Assembly (NCBI GenBank): GCA_016786765.1
Contig: JAEUUZ010000019.1
Location: 122,753-186,752 of the forward strand
Origin: Chitinophagales bacterium
Lineage (GTDB): Bacteria; Bacteroidota; Bacteroidia; Chitinophagales; LD1
Direction: 5' to 3'
Length of the DNA stretch: 64,000 nucleotides
A program made the translations under genes and the position numbers. Under the pieces are notes generated by a model that saw nothing but the letters and a program-made list of their open reading frames with translations, ran no database searches and was not told where the DNA came from. Shown one piece after another: positions 9,048 through 18,568 of the stretch (positions are counted from its first letter, which is position 1; every line of letters begins with the position of its first letter).

Positions 9048-12000
9048 TTGAAAAAAGCACACTCCATATGCATAGCACTTTTGCTCTTTGCCTCGCAAAT
9101 TTTTGCGCAAGATGACGTAATGCTTTTTGCCGAAAACAGAGGCCAATGGAATAGCAACATCAAATATTGTGCAGACTTGAACATGGGGAAAGTGTATCTC
9201 GAAAGCAATAAAATTGATTTCCTAATTCACGACTTCGACCATTTTAAACATGCCCACGATGTGCATGATAGGCAAGATAAAGTGAATTGCCATTTCTTTA
9301 AGATTGCTTTTACAGGAGCTAACGCCACCAGTATAGTTGCAGAGAACAAAGTTGCACCCTATCGCAATTATTTTATTGGCAACGACCCAAAACATTGGGC
9401 TTCGAATGTAGGACTATTTCAAAAATCAACTTTCAAACAATTATACCCGGGCATTGATTTAGAAGTTACCGGGGATGGAAGAGGGATGAAATATGAGTTT
9501 CTGATAAAAGCCGGAGCCGATCCTTCGCAAATTCGCCAAACCTATGAAGGCATCGAAAAAATAAGCATCGAGAAAAACGAAGTACATTACCATACTGCAG
9601 TTACTGAAATTATTGAAAAAGATTTACAAGCCTATCAAATCATTAACGGCACGAAACTATTGGTGAAATGCAGATTTAAGAAGGTGGGTGCAAATGCTGT
9701 GGCATACGAATTTCCAAACAGATATAACACACAATATGACCTAGTGATTGACCCTACTATTATTTTTGGAACCTATACGGGCTCAACCGCAGATAGTTGG
9801 GGCTATACGGCTACTTATGATAATACAGGCTGTATGTACGTTGGCGGGTATGTAAATGCCACACCACCACAACCTGGATTGACTGTTGGCTATCCTACAT
9901 CGCCAGGAGCATTTCAATCTACTTTTGGAGGTGGCACCGGAGGGGGAACTGGAGGTGGCAATGGTATCGAGTTTGCATGCGATATGGGCATTACAAAATT
10001 TTCGGCAGACGGGAAAACATTGCTTTATTCCACTTACATAGGCGGAAACGATAATGAAACCCCACATTCTTTAGTTGTAGATGTGCAAGGCAATTTAATC
10101 ATTTACGGGGTTACTTATTCCCCTAACTACCCTGTTTCTTCCAATGCCTACGACAAAACATGGAATGGAGATGCAGACATTGTTGTTACGAAACTCAACA
10201 GTGATGGAACAGCGCTTATTGGCTCTACATATGTTGGAGGCTCTTTTAGAGATGGTATTAACTACGATCCTACGGAGATAAGATATGGTAATTTAAAATT
10301 CAACTATGGTGATCAAAACCGAGGAGAAGTAAATATAGATGGTACAGATAATATTTATATAGCCAGTTGTACCAATTCGACCAATTTTCCTGTCTCTCCT
10401 TCAGCCTATCAAAGCTCAAATGGTGGAGCACAAGACGGTTGTGCCTTTAAACTGAACAGCGATTGCTCGCAACTACTTTGGGCTACGTATATTGGCGGAA
10501 CCGGGGATGATGCTTGTTATGCGCTAGATATAACTGCAGCCGGAGATGTGTATGCTTGTGGTGGAACCATGAGTTCTAACTTCCCCATTACAGGAGGCAC
10601 CATTCATACGTTTTACCAAGGGGGGCAGTTTGATGGCTTCGTTGCGCAAATCGGAAGCAATGGAACGCAATTAGTGAGTGCGACTTACATTGGTACAAAT
10701 GGACACGATCAGGTATATTTTGTAAAAGTAGATGGAGAAGGTAATGTGTATTTTGTAGGGCAAACTACAGGCGCTTATCCGGTGCAAAGTGCACTATACT
10801 CCAACCCGAATAGCGGCCAATTTATATCAAAACTCAAAGGATCGCTTGACAGTATTTTTTACTCCACAACATTTGGAAACGGGAATGGTCGTCCAAACAT
10901 TTCACCTACTGCCTTTTTGATTGATACCTGTAAGAATATATATGTATCGGGCTGGGGAACAAATGCAAGCAATTTTGGTAGCTATGGTACAGTAATTACA
11001 GGTTTACCACTCTCAAACGATGCGCAACAAAGAACAACAGACGGTACCGATTTCTACAATATTGTTTTAGCAAAAGATGCATCCAGTTTGCTTTATGCAT
11101 CCTACTTTGGCGGCAATGGCAGTATTGAACACGTTGATGGAGGAACCAATCGATTTGATTCGAGAGGTGTAATTTATGAAGCGATTTGTGCGGGTTGCGG
11201 AGGAAATTCGCTCACTCCTTCCACACCCGGAGTATGGTCACCCACCAATCAGAGTTTCAATTGCAATCTTTTTGGTCTAAAAATGGAATTTAATTTAGGA
11301 CGAACTGAAGTGAAAGTTAACGCCTATCCAAGGGCAACAGGTTGTGTTCCACTTACAGTCCAATTCAATAGTGTACTATACAATGTAACCAACATTGAAT
11401 GGAATTTTGGCGATGGTACACCCGGCTCAACCGCTGCGAACCCAATTCACACCTACACAGATACAGGTCGTTATCAAGTGATGTTGATTGGGACAGATCC
11501 AAATTCGTGTAATGTTCGCGATACCGCCTACACAGAAGTTTGGGTGCGTGACGATAGTTTGATTGCCGATTTTCTTCCGTTTGCGAATGTAGACTGCTAT
11601 AATAAAAATCTAAATATTTCGAGCTTCAGTTATGCTACAACTTCCTACAGCTGGGACTTTGGCGATGGCACAAAGGCTACTACTTCATCGGTAAACCATA
11701 ACTATTTAAATGCCGGCTCCTATAATGTATCCCTGATTTTGAGCGATACTTCGAAGTGTAATTTGAAAGATACGTTTAACACTAGAATAGTCATTCCTCC
11801 AATAGTTGATTTGAACATTATTCCTAACGATACCTTGGGCTGTGTGCCACTTACAGTGCAGTTCAATAACTTAACAAGTTATACGGCAGGTGACTACAAA
11901 TGGTTTTTGGGCGATGGCGACAGCTCTTCATTGGCTCAACCAACGCACACCTTTACCACAAAAGGCACTTACCCGGTTGTAGTGTATTGGAACGACACCA

Positions 12001-13565
12001 ATACTTGTAACAAACGCGATACTGCTGTATTTAGCGTTGTTACCATCGATTCTTCAGCCGATGCATCATTTGTTTTACAACGCCAATTTTATGGCTGCGA
12101 CTCTGTGAAAATCACCGTTTATTCTTCCTATGTAGGCGAAGACAATGAATTTTGGGATTTTGGCGATGGCTTTACAACTACTGCGAATCCTGCCACACAC
12201 ACTTATATTGCTCCTGCTTTTGACACCTTACGCCATTTCCTTTACGATGCAAAAATGATTTGTAAACCTGTAGATACCGATTACGTTATCATTAGTTTAA
12301 GTCCGCTTGCTACAGATTATTCCATTCCCGACACGCTGGGTTGCATGCCTTTCACGGCAGAGTTTACAGGTGTTTCAGACTTGCCAACAACAAAGTATTT
12401 TTGGTTCTTTGGCGATAGTGATTCTTCTAGTGGCGGCTATGTACAGCACACTTATCCGCAAAAAGGAACCTATACCGTTTTGCAAGTTGCTATTGATTCT
12501 AATTCGTGCGTTAACATCGACTCTAACTATGCGACTATTGTTGTTATTGACGATTCTGTTAACGCTATATTTTCGGTAAATACGCTGAATGCTTGCGATT
12601 CAGACTTGCACATTCAAATTGTAGATCAAAGTATAAATGCAGTAAACTACTATTGGCAATTTGGCGATGGCGATACCTCCCACATGCCAAACCCCGATCA
12701 TCACTATTATTTGCCGGGGACTTATCCAATTACGTTAATTGTAACGGATACCTCTCGATGCCATCCAATAGATTCGACTACTCGCTATGTAACATTAAAA
12801 CCAAATGCAGTAGCCCAATTCGAAGTAATGAATGTTTGTGATGGCTATCCTGTTGTATTCTCGAATGGATCTATTGTAAATCCTACATCGGTGTGGGATT
12901 TTGGCGATGGACAAACGTCTATTGTAAAAAACCCAACACATACCTACACTAATTCAGGAGATTACAATGTTACATTATTCATTGAAGATACAACTAGCTG
13001 TAATGTGTATGACACCTTGCAAAAAACGGTAACGGTCTATGCAACGCCAACTGCAAAATTCTATTTGGAAAAAGACACCTACAAGTTTGAAACACCCGTT
13101 CTGTTTACCAATCAAAGTACGAATGCAGATCAATTTCATTGGACGTTTGGTGATGGCGATACTTCGTCTGAATATTCTCCAACACATTATTACGACCATA
13201 CCTTTGGTTGGCATCAGGCCTGTTTACAAGCCTATTATGAAGGGGCTCCTTGTCAAGATACAGTTTGTGATAGCCTCTACATTGTATTCACTCCGCTTAT
13301 TGGTGTCCCGAATGCATTTACCCCAAATGGTGATGGCATAAACGATTTTGTTCGAGTGGAAGGGAAGGGAATTATTGAATTGGAATTTAGAATTTTTAAT
13401 CGCTGGGGATTAGAAGTGTATTACGGCACAGACCCTAAGAAAGGCTGGGATGGAAGCTACAAAGGCGTTCCGCAAGAAATGGAAGTATACACCTACTTAG
13501 TGATTGCCCGATTTATTAATAAGGAACCGGTGCAACTGAAGGGTAATATTACGTTGCTGCGATAA
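9048..13565 (+). CDS. giant PKD-domain adhesin with beta-propeller and T9SS type B tail
   Basis: Surface protein of 1505 residues. It starts at a TTG codon: TTG 9048 directly begins a good signal peptide (LKKAHSICIALLLFASQIFA), no in-frame ATG fits, and an in-frame stop lies at 9033. Order: signal peptide; an N-terminal domain of the DUF7948 kind (about 25-235, with AENRGQW and YPGIDLEVTGDG); SBBP-type propeller repeats (about 240-700, with repeated YSTYIGG and ATYIGG blocks); eight PKD domains (about 750-1415) marked by FGDG or close variants; and a gliding-motility-type C-terminal sorting domain (about 1420-1505, PNAFTPNGDGIND, IFNRWG, then ITLLR). It is predicted to be exported by T9SS and held at the surface. 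The following PorP/SprF gene is its likely anchor. Confidence 0.9.
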   Translation: MKKAHSICIALLLFASQIFAQDDVMLFAENRGQWNSNIKYCADLNMGKVYLESNKIDFLIHDFDHFKHAHDVHDRQDKVNCHFFKIAFTGANATSIVAENKVAPYRNYFIGNDPKHWASNVGLFQKSTFKQLYPGIDLEVTGDGRGMKYEFLIKAGADPSQIRQTYEGIEKISIEKNEVHYHTAVTEIIEKDLQAYQIINGTKLLVKCRFKKVGANAVAYEFPNRYNTQYDLVIDPTIIFGTYTGSTADSWGYTATYDNTGCMYVGGYVNATPPQPGLTVGYPTSPGAFQSTFGGGTGGGTGGGNGIEFACDMGITKFSADGKTLLYSTYIGGNDNETPHSLVVDVQGNLIIYGVTYSPNYPVSSNAYDKTWNGDADIVVTKLNSDGTALIGSTYVGGSFRDGINYDPTEIRYGNLKFNYGDQNRGEVNIDGTDNIYIASCTNSTNFPVSPSAYQSSNGGAQDGCAFKLNSDCSQLLWATYIGGTGDDACYALDITAAGDVYACGGTMSSNFPITGGTIHTFYQGGQFDGFVAQIGSNGTQLVSATYIGTNGHDQVYFVKVDGEGNVYFVGQTTGAYPVQSALYSNPNSGQFISKLKGSLDSIFYSTTFGNGNGRPNISPTAFLIDTCKNIYVSGWGTNASNFGSYGTVITGLPLSNDAQQRTTDGTDFYNIVLAKDASSLLYASYFGGNGSIEHVDGGTNRFDSRGVIYEAICAGCGGNSLTPSTPGVWSPTNQSFNCNLFGLKMEFNLGRTEVKVNAYPRATGCVPLTVQFNSVLYNVTNIEWNFGDGTPGSTAANPIHTYTDTGRYQVMLIGTDPNSCNVRDTAYTEVWVRDDSLIADFLPFANVDCYNKNLNISSFSYATTSYSWDFGDGTKATTSSVNHNYLNAGSYNVSLILSDTSKCNLKDTFNTRIVIPPIVDLNIIPNDTLGCVPLTVQFNNLTSYTAGDYKWFLGDGDSSSLAQPTHTFTTKGTYPVVVYWNDTNTCNKRDTAVFSVVTIDSSADASFVLQRQFYGCDSVKITVYSSYVGEDNEFWDFGDGFTTTANPATHTYIAPAFDTLRHFLYDAKMICKPVDTDYVIISLSPLATDYSIPDTLGCMPFTAEFTGVSDLPTTKYFWFFGDSDSSSGGYVQHTYPQKGTYTVLQVAIDSNSCVNIDSNYATIVVIDDSVNAIFSVNTLNACDSDLHIQIVDQSINAVNYYWQFGDGDTSHMPNPDHHYYLPGTYPITLIVTDTSRCHPIDSTTRYVTLKPNAVAQFEVMNVCDGYPVVFSNGSIVNPTSVWDFGDGQTSIVKNPTHTYTNSGDYNVTLFIEDTTSCNVYDTLQKTVTVYATPTAKFYLEKDTYKFETPVLFTNQSTNADQFHWTFGDGDTSSEYSPTHYYDHTFGWHQACLQAYYEGAPCQDTVCDSLYIVFTPLIGVPNAFTPNGDGINDFVRVEGKGIIELEFRIFNRWGLEVYYGTDPKKGWDGSYKGVPQEMEVYTYLVIARFINKEPVQLKGNITLLR

Positions 13566-13594
13566 AGCTAATTTGATAATTTGGTAATTAGATA

Positions 13595-14743
13595 ATGTCT
13601 GAAAAAGAAAATAATACAATACACTATAAAGCAGGAATAAACTATAATATTCCGAGCTGGTTTAACTGTATATACACATCATGCAATAAGAAAAAAAAAG
13701 CTATACCCTTCATTGTAGTTCTCTCGCTTAATCTACTATTACAACTCCCTGAAACTGCATATTCGCAAGACATTCACTTTACGCAGTTTTTTACAAATCC
13801 GCTCATTCTTTCACCTGCTTCCACGGGAAATTTTCAAGGTAATATTCGTGGGGGCGTGAACTACAAATATCAATGGCCATGGGCTACAGATCAACAAGTG
13901 TTCAACTATCACAGTCAAAATGCCTATGCCGATATTTCGTTTCTACAAGATCGTGTGAAACGCGGTTGGATGGGATTAGGCTTGAATTTTTTGAATGATG
14001 AAGCCGGTGACGGACGATTACGCTACATGCGGTTTGGCGGTTCTGTGGCCTGGCACCAATCGTTCGAACGAGAGAATCGGTACATTTTATCGTTAGGATT
14101 TCAAGCCAATTATTTTTCCAAAACGGCCGATTTCGAAAAGTATTATTACAACAATCAATGGGTAGAAGATGAAGGCTTTGATCGCTCCCTTAACAATTTT
14201 GAAAACCCGAATCAAACGCGTATCAATGGTTTCGATATGGGCTTTGGTGTTAATTTCGATGCAAAGCCCACCGATAAAGTACGCCTAAGTAGTACCTTTG
14301 CCATGTTGCATTTAAATAAACCCAACGATCAATTCTATAATCGTTCCAATAATCAACTCGGCTATCGTTTTACGGGAAGTTTGAGTGGAGATTTTGATAT
14401 CAGTAGATCCACTATTTTAAAAACGGATGTGTACTATACCTATCAGAAAAAAGCCTGGGAAACGGTATTTGGCGCTATGGTAGGGATTAAAGCAGGAGAA
14501 GCATATCGCAAGGAAAACAATTCCATTTTTTGGATAGGGAGTTATTTCAGAATGATTGATGCGTGGTCGCCCATTGTAGGTTATTCCTACAAGCAATGCC
14601 GATTGCTCATCAACTATGACGTGATTATATCAAAGCTTTCGCGCACCGGAAAATTAAATGGAGGTCTAGAAATTTCATTAGTGTTGGTGGCCGGTTGGAA
14701 ACACAAGCAAAACGAACAAAAATGGGCTTGTCCGAAATTCTAA
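13595..14743 (+). CDS. PorP/SprF family outer membrane protein
   Basis: Type IX secretion-associated outer membrane protein. Members of this family sit next to, and help export or anchor, CHU_C-type adhesins. The family signature is clear: QDIHFTQFFTNPLILSPAS, then a long beta-barrel-like region with repeated aromatic pairs ending near the C-terminus. A hydrophobic export signal (IPFIVVLSLNLLLQL) lies at about residues 41-57, preceded by an unusual 38-residue extension. I see no better in-frame ATG, so the start at 13595 is uncertain. It follows the PKD adhesin by 29 bases, so the two are probably an operon. The gene ends before a bidirectional terminator shared with the helicase. Confidence 0.88.
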   Translation: MSEKENNTIHYKAGINYNIPSWFNCIYTSCNKKKKAIPFIVVLSLNLLLQLPETAYSQDIHFTQFFTNPLILSPASTGNFQGNIRGGVNYKYQWPWATDQQVFNYHSQNAYADISFLQDRVKRGWMGLGLNFLNDEAGDGRLRYMRFGGSVAWHQSFERENRYILSLGFQANYFSKTADFEKYYYNNQWVEDEGFDRSLNNFENPNQTRINGFDMGFGVNFDAKPTDKVRLSSTFAMLHLNKPNDQFYNRSNNQLGYRFTGSLSGDFDISRSTILKTDVYYTYQKKAWETVFGAMVGIKAGEAYRKENNSIFWIGSYFRMIDAWSPIVGYSYKQCRLLINYDVIISKLSRTGKLNGGLEISLVLVAGWKHKQNEQKWACPKF

Positions 14744-14752
14744 AACAAAAAA

Positions 14753-14778
14753 AATCCCACCGAAAATTCGATGGGATT
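14753..14778. terminator. bidirectional terminator between the porP-like gene and the helicase
   Basis: Stem AATCCCACCGA / TCGATGGGATT with one mismatch and loop AAAT, with an A run on the left and T-rich sequence on the right. It can serve both converging genes. Confidence 0.8.
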
Positions 14779-14801
14779 AATACTTTCTAAATATTTATTG
14801 C

Positions 14802-16766
14802 TTACCAGCTCAAATCGTTATCGAACTTAGGTTCGAAGATAGTTGGATTTGATTTTTTTGGTTTTGTTTTCGGTGCGCTGTTCGCATCAAATGTTTTTTC
14901 TTTCGGACGATCAGAGAATGAAGTACTGTTCGTCATTGGTTTGCGTTCACGCTTTTTGAAACCTGTATCGCCACCTTTATCACCTCCATAAGATTTCTTT
15001 TCGAATGATCCACGACCGCCTTCTGCAGATTTACCATAAGGTTTACGTTCGCGAGAATCGCCATCGTTTCTACGTGGTGGGAAATCGCTGCGTTCTCTGC
15101 GTTCGAAGTTTCCTCCTCGGCCGCCTTCGTTTCTGCCAAATCCACCTTCACTTCTACCGAAGCCTCCGCCTCCGCTGCCATCTTTTTCTTTCGCACGAGT
15201 AATCAATGGTTTTCCTGAACCTCTTGGCTTTGCAAATGCTGCAAGCAATTGCTCCCCTTCGTTATGTGGTACAGTAATAAACGAAAACTCATCAAACAAA
15301 CGAACATCATTGATAGCCTTACCGCTTACACCACCTTCAGTTTCCAAGAACTGAACCAATGCTTGCGGATTCATGCCGTGATTTCTTCCTTTCGCAACAA
15401 ACAAACGAATACTGCCATGCGATCCACGTCCGCCATTCACCGACATATCAGCTACTTCAGCATAATTTGTTTCACTCAACTCGTCTTTTACTGCATATTT
15501 CAATAATGCAGCAACTAGTTCAGCGTGTGTAGTACTTTCACCCAACAACTCATCTGCTAATTCAGCATACTCATCAGTTGCTCCAAGTTCTAACAAAACT
15601 TGAATTTTCTTTTTGAATGCTTGTTTTTTCACAGCAATTACATCTTGCACTGTAGGCAAAACTTCTTTGCGGATAACAGTTTTAGCGATTCGTTGGATAA
15701 TTGCAATATCACGCATATCACCACGAGACACTAACGAAACTGCAATTCCCTTTTTACCTGCACGACCTGTTCTTCCGATGCGGTGTACATACGCTTCAGG
15801 ATCTTGCGGCAACTGATAATTCACAACGTGTGTCAAATCGTTTACATCAATTCCACGGGCAGCAACATCAGTAGCAACCAATATTCTTAATTTTTTTGCT
15901 TTGAAACTTTTCAAAATCAATTCACGTTGCGACTGTGTCACATCACCGTGAATCCCTTCTGTTTCGTAGCCTCTATCGTTCAAACGGCTCGACAATTGAT
16001 CCGTTTCCACTCTGGTTTTACAGAATACAATACCATAGAAATCAGGATTAGTGTCGATGATACGGCACAATGCTTCAAAACGATCGCTATCGCGTACTTC
16101 GTAAAGCATTTGATCAACCATTACAGTTGTTACTTGCTCTTTTTGTACTTCTACTAACTCGTAACCCGGTTTAATGAAGGTTTTCACTAAACGTAAAATG
16201 TTAGGAGGCATGGTAGCAGAGAACAACAACATACGTCTGTCTTCCGGAACGTCTTTCAAAATTTCGCGAACTTCTTCTTCGAATCCCATGTTCAACATTT
16301 CATCGGCCTCATCCAATACCATGTACTTCACGGTATTGAGTTTCAAAGTTCCCTTGTTAATGTGATCTTGTACACGACCCGGTGTTCCCACCACAATCTG
16401 TGCACCTTTGCGCAATCCACGAATTTGAATTTCGTATGATTGTCCGCCATAAATCGGCAATACCGATAATTTTTTTCCACCGCGGAACGACATGATTTCT
16501 TCTGCCACTTGAACCGCTAATTCACGAGTTGGGCAAAGAATCAATGCTTGCACTTGTGAAGAATTTTCGTCCAAACGCTCAATCAATGGCAAACCAAAAG
16601 CGGCTGTTTTACCGGTCCCTGTTTGTGCTTGACCAACAACGTCTTTGTCGGTGCTTAATAATGTAGGAATGGTGCGTTCCTGAATAGGTGATGGTTTCGA
16701 AAAACCTTTTTTCTCTAGGGCAGCCAACGTACTTTCGCTGAGCCCTAATGCTCTGAATAATTCCAT
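14802..16766 (-). CDS. deaD: DEAD-box ATP-dependent RNA helicase (CsdA/DeaD type)
   Basis: ATP-driven RNA unwinding enzyme, probably for ribosome assembly and mRNA remodelling. Motifs in order: Q motif (FSKPSPIQE, about 22-30), Walker A AQTGTGKT (47-54), PTREL (79-83), DEAD (152-155), SAT (183-185), then the second RecA domain with ATDVAARGIDV and HRIGRTGRAG. Residues about 458-520 resemble the DbpA-type RNA-binding domain (SIRLFVAKG, FDEFSFITVP). The last 130 residues are an Arg/Gly/Ser-rich disordered tail. At 654 residues it fits CsdA better than RhlE. It is monocistronic, with its own promoter and a roughly 140-nt structured 5' leader, as cold-inducible helicase genes often have. Confidence 0.92.
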   Translation of the reverse strand: MELFRALGLSESTLAALEKKGFSKPSPIQERTIPTLLSTDKDVVGQAQTGTGKTAAFGLPLIERLDENSSQVQALILCPTRELAVQVAEEIMSFRGGKKLSVLPIYGGQSYEIQIRGLRKGAQIVVGTPGRVQDHINKGTLKLNTVKYMVLDEADEMLNMGFEEEVREILKDVPEDRRMLLFSATMPPNILRLVKTFIKPGYELVEVQKEQVTTVMVDQMLYEVRDSDRFEALCRIIDTNPDFYGIVFCKTRVETDQLSSRLNDRGYETEGIHGDVTQSQRELILKSFKAKKLRILVATDVAARGIDVNDLTHVVNYQLPQDPEAYVHRIGRTGRAGKKGIAVSLVSRGDMRDIAIIQRIAKTVIRKEVLPTVQDVIAVKKQAFKKKIQVLLELGATDEYAELADELLGESTTHAELVAALLKYAVKDELSETNYAEVADMSVNGGRGSHGSIRLFVAKGRNHGMNPQALVQFLETEGGVSGKAINDVRLFDEFSFITVPHNEGEQLLAAFAKPRGSGKPLITRAKEKDGSGGGGFGRSEGGFGRNEGGRGGNFERRERSDFPPRRNDGDSRERKPYGKSAEGGRGSFEKKSYGGDKGGDTGFKKRERKPMTNSTSFSDRPKEKTFDANSAPKTKPKKSNPTIFEPKFDNDLSW

Positions 16767-16808
16767 TTTACGTAAAAATGTTTTGAGGGAATAGTGTTGT
16801 ATTCCTCC

Positions 16809-16872
16809 CGAGTTAATAAAAATGTCGCGGCAACTCGCCCAACCATTCTTCGTAAAAACGTAAATTAACTCG
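16809..16872 (-). promoter_or_regulatory. long inverted repeat in the helicase 5' leader
   Basis: CGAGTTAAT (16809-16817) and ATTAACTCG (16864-16872) are perfect 9-bp complements separated by 46 bases, inside the predicted untranslated leader of the helicase mRNA. They could form a stem that influences translation; a cold-responsive role is inference only. Confidence 0.5.
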
Positions 16873-16914
16873 CTGTGGAGAAGAATAACAGGCTTGCTGT
16901 TTGCTAATGCGGTG

Positions 16915-16944
16915 CAAATATACTACAATAAAGTTATAAACCAA
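16915..16944 (-). promoter_or_regulatory. helicase promoter
   Basis: On the minus strand, TTG (16942-16944), a spacer of exactly 19 bases, and TATATTTG (16915-16922) match the Bacteroidota promoter consensus fully. The predicted start of transcription near 16908 leaves a leader of about 140 bases before the ATG at 16766. Confidence 0.75.
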
Positions 16945-17014
16945 ATGTGGATTAACACTTGTCGCGAATAAGATAGCTTAATGCAATACAAAAACTAAAC
17001 GTAATTTAGCGGCA

Positions 17015-17572
17015 ATGAAAAAACGTATCGCCATTTTTGCATCAGGAGCAGGCAGTAATGCAAAGGCCATTATTGATTATTTCAAACACAGTGAAAAGTC
17101 TACTGTTGCAATGATAGCGACCAATAACCCTAATGCCGGTGTTTTAGAAATTGCAATACAAAACAACATTGATACGTTTATCTTTTCGAAAGAAGATTTG
17201 CAAAACGAGTCCTTTTTTTTAAAACAATTATCAGACATCGATTTTATTGTCTTAGCCGGATTTCTTTGGCTCATTCCGTCTTATTTAGTGAAACACTTCC
17301 CTAATCGTATCATTAATATACACCCGGCATTGTTGCCAAAATTTGGCGGGAAAGGTATGTATGGAATGCGTGTGCATGAAGCCGTTTATGCCTCACATGA
17401 GACGGAAACTGGCATCACCATTCATTTTGTGAATGAGCATTACGATGAAGGCACCTATATAATGCAACAAAAAGTGAGCATCGATGTTAACGACACTCCT
17501 GAATCCATTGCAAATAAAGTATTACAACTAGAACATCAATGGTATCCTAAAGCCGTTGAACAAACCGTATAA
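17015..17572 (+). CDS. purN: phosphoribosylglycinamide formyltransferase (GAR transformylase)
   Basis: Transfers the formyl group of 10-formyl-tetrahydrofolate to GAR in purine synthesis, in the cytosol. The N-terminal phosphate-binding loop reads FASGAGSNA (8-16). Catalytic residues match the family: N101 and H103 in NIHPALLPKFGG, and D144 in HYDEGTYI. The length of 185 residues is normal. The start at 17015 places the beta-strand MKKRIAIFASG correctly. purH lies 1.1 kb downstream on the same strand but is separated by two unrelated genes and a terminator, so the purine genes are linked but not one operon. Confidence 0.95.
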   Translation: MKKRIAIFASGAGSNAKAIIDYFKHSEKSTVAMIATNNPNAGVLEIAIQNNIDTFIFSKEDLQNESFFLKQLSDIDFIVLAGFLWLIPSYLVKHFPNRIINIHPALLPKFGGKGMYGMRVHEAVYASHETETGITIHFVNEHYDEGTYIMQQKVSIDVNDTPESIANKVLQLEHQWYPKAVEQTV

Positions 17573-17609
17573 TTTTTGGTTCACCTTCTCCTACCAAAAA
17601 TAATTCAAA

Positions 17610-17642
17610 AATAAATTTGGTTTATTTTATAAACTAGTTTAT
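17610..17642 (+). promoter_or_regulatory. tandem palindromes overlapping the promoter (candidate operators)
   Basis: ATAAACTAGTTTAT at 17629-17642 is a perfect 14-bp palindrome that covers the start of the -7 element. An imperfect one (AATAAA, 5 bases, TTTATT) at 17610-17626 covers the -33 element. Both have the same ATAAA/TTTAT arms. This is the layout of a repressor site, and the operon encodes a winged-helix protein that could bind it. Confidence 0.55.
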
Positions 17643-17647
17643 GTTTG
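17617..17647 (+). promoter_or_regulatory. promoter of the membrane protein/regulator pair
   Basis: TTG (17617-17619), a 20-base spacer and TATGTTTG (17640-17647) match the Bacteroidota consensus. The predicted transcription start is about 25 bases before the ATG at 17679. Confidence 0.7.
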
Positions 17648-17678
17648 TATTATTATTTACAAATAAAAACTAGAAACA

Positions 17679-18281
17679 ATGGAAGCGAACGAAAAAAATA
17701 TAAGTCCGGAAGAGGGGCTGCACTTGATTCATAAAATGATTAATACAGCTCGAAACAAAGTGAGTGAAGATGGATTTCACCTCATGCTATGGGGTATTTT
17801 AGTCATTAGTTGCTGTCTGATCAATTACACTCTTCTCGTTTTCGAATATGGACACTGGTCGGGTTTTGTTTGGATGCTCATGCCGTTTATTGGAGTTCCT
17901 GTAGGAATGATCTATGAAAAGAAAAGAGCGCTAAGAGGTGGAGTAAGAACACATTACGATATGCACATAGCATATATGTGGTGGGGGTATGGCTTAACAC
18001 TAGGTTTGCTAATAGCGTATTGTATATACTCCCAAATTTCACCTGTTCCGTTCATCTTATTGATTACTGGCTTGGTTACATTCGCTACAGGCAAAATGCT
18101 ACAATTTACACCGCTAATAATGGGTGCATTAATATTTTGGGTAAGTGCAATGCTTTGTATATGGATAACAGGCGCTGAACAATTATTGGTAGAAGCAGCA
18201 AGTATATTCTTTGGTTATATTGTGCCCGGTTTCATATTATGGAGAAACGCTAAACAAAAACACCATGTTCAAACCGCTTGA
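17679..18281 (+). CDS. multi-pass membrane protein, unknown function
   Basis: A 200-residue protein with a polar N-terminal segment (residues 1-34) and about six hydrophobic helices in three pairs (about 35-55, 62-80, 101-118, 123-138, 145-162 and 168-185). No catalytic motif is visible. It overlaps the following winged-helix gene by 17 bases. Pairs of a small membrane protein and a small winged-helix regulator are common in Bacteroidota and suggest that the regulator controls, or responds to, the membrane protein. The function is unknown. Confidence 0.75.
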   Translation: MEANEKNISPEEGLHLIHKMINTARNKVSEDGFHLMLWGILVISCCLINYTLLVFEYGHWSGFVWMLMPFIGVPVGMIYEKKRALRGGVRTHYDMHIAYMWWGYGLTLGLLIAYCIYSQISPVPFILLITGLVTFATGKMLQFTPLIMGALIFWVSAMLCIWITGAEQLLVEAASIFFGYIVPGFILWRNAKQKHHVQTA

Positions 18282-18552
18282 TCCTTTATTGCATTCTGAA
18301 TTGCGCTTGGCAGTAATGTCGTTGCTATTGGGTTTGAAAGAAGTCGAATACAGTTATTTGAAGGAGCAGACCGGTGCAACAGCAGGAAATTTAAGCGTAC
18401 AACTGCAAAAACTCTACGAAGCTAATTACATTGTCATTGAGAAATCATTCAAAGGCAATTACCCGCTTACCACTTGCCGTATTACAAAAAAAGGAATCGA
18501 TGCCTTTGAGAAATATGTAGATACGCTAAACAGTTACATAAAAAAGAAGTAA
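18265..18552 (+). CDS. winged-helix transcriptional regulator (MarR/ArsR-like)
   Basis: A 95-residue DNA-binding protein: almost entirely one winged helix. The N-terminal MFKPLDPLLHSELRLAVMSLL is typical of the HTH_34 winged-helix family, followed by the recognition helix region (TGATAGNLSVQLQKL) and a wing (YPLTTCRITKKG). The ATG at 18265 is preferred to an upstream in-frame ATG at 18211, which lies inside the membrane protein gene and adds no family sequence. It is the second gene of a two-gene operon and probably regulates the operon through the palindromes at the promoter. Confidence 0.85.
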   Translation: MFKPLDPLLHSELRLAVMSLLLGLKEVEYSYLKEQTGATAGNLSVQLQKLYEANYIVIEKSFKGNYPLTTCRITKKGIDAFEKYVDTLNSYIKKK

Positions 18553-18568
18553 CTCGCCATGTTACATG

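Noticed and set aside
14933..15196. 87-codon minus-strand frame rich in Ala, Glu and Lys inside the helicase tail
   Set aside because: Frame-shifted reading of the Gly/Arg-rich tail of the helicase; no independent signals.
18211..18264. Longer start for the winged-helix gene at 18211
   Set aside because: It lies within the membrane protein gene and adds residues unrelated to the family; ATG 18265 fits the family start.
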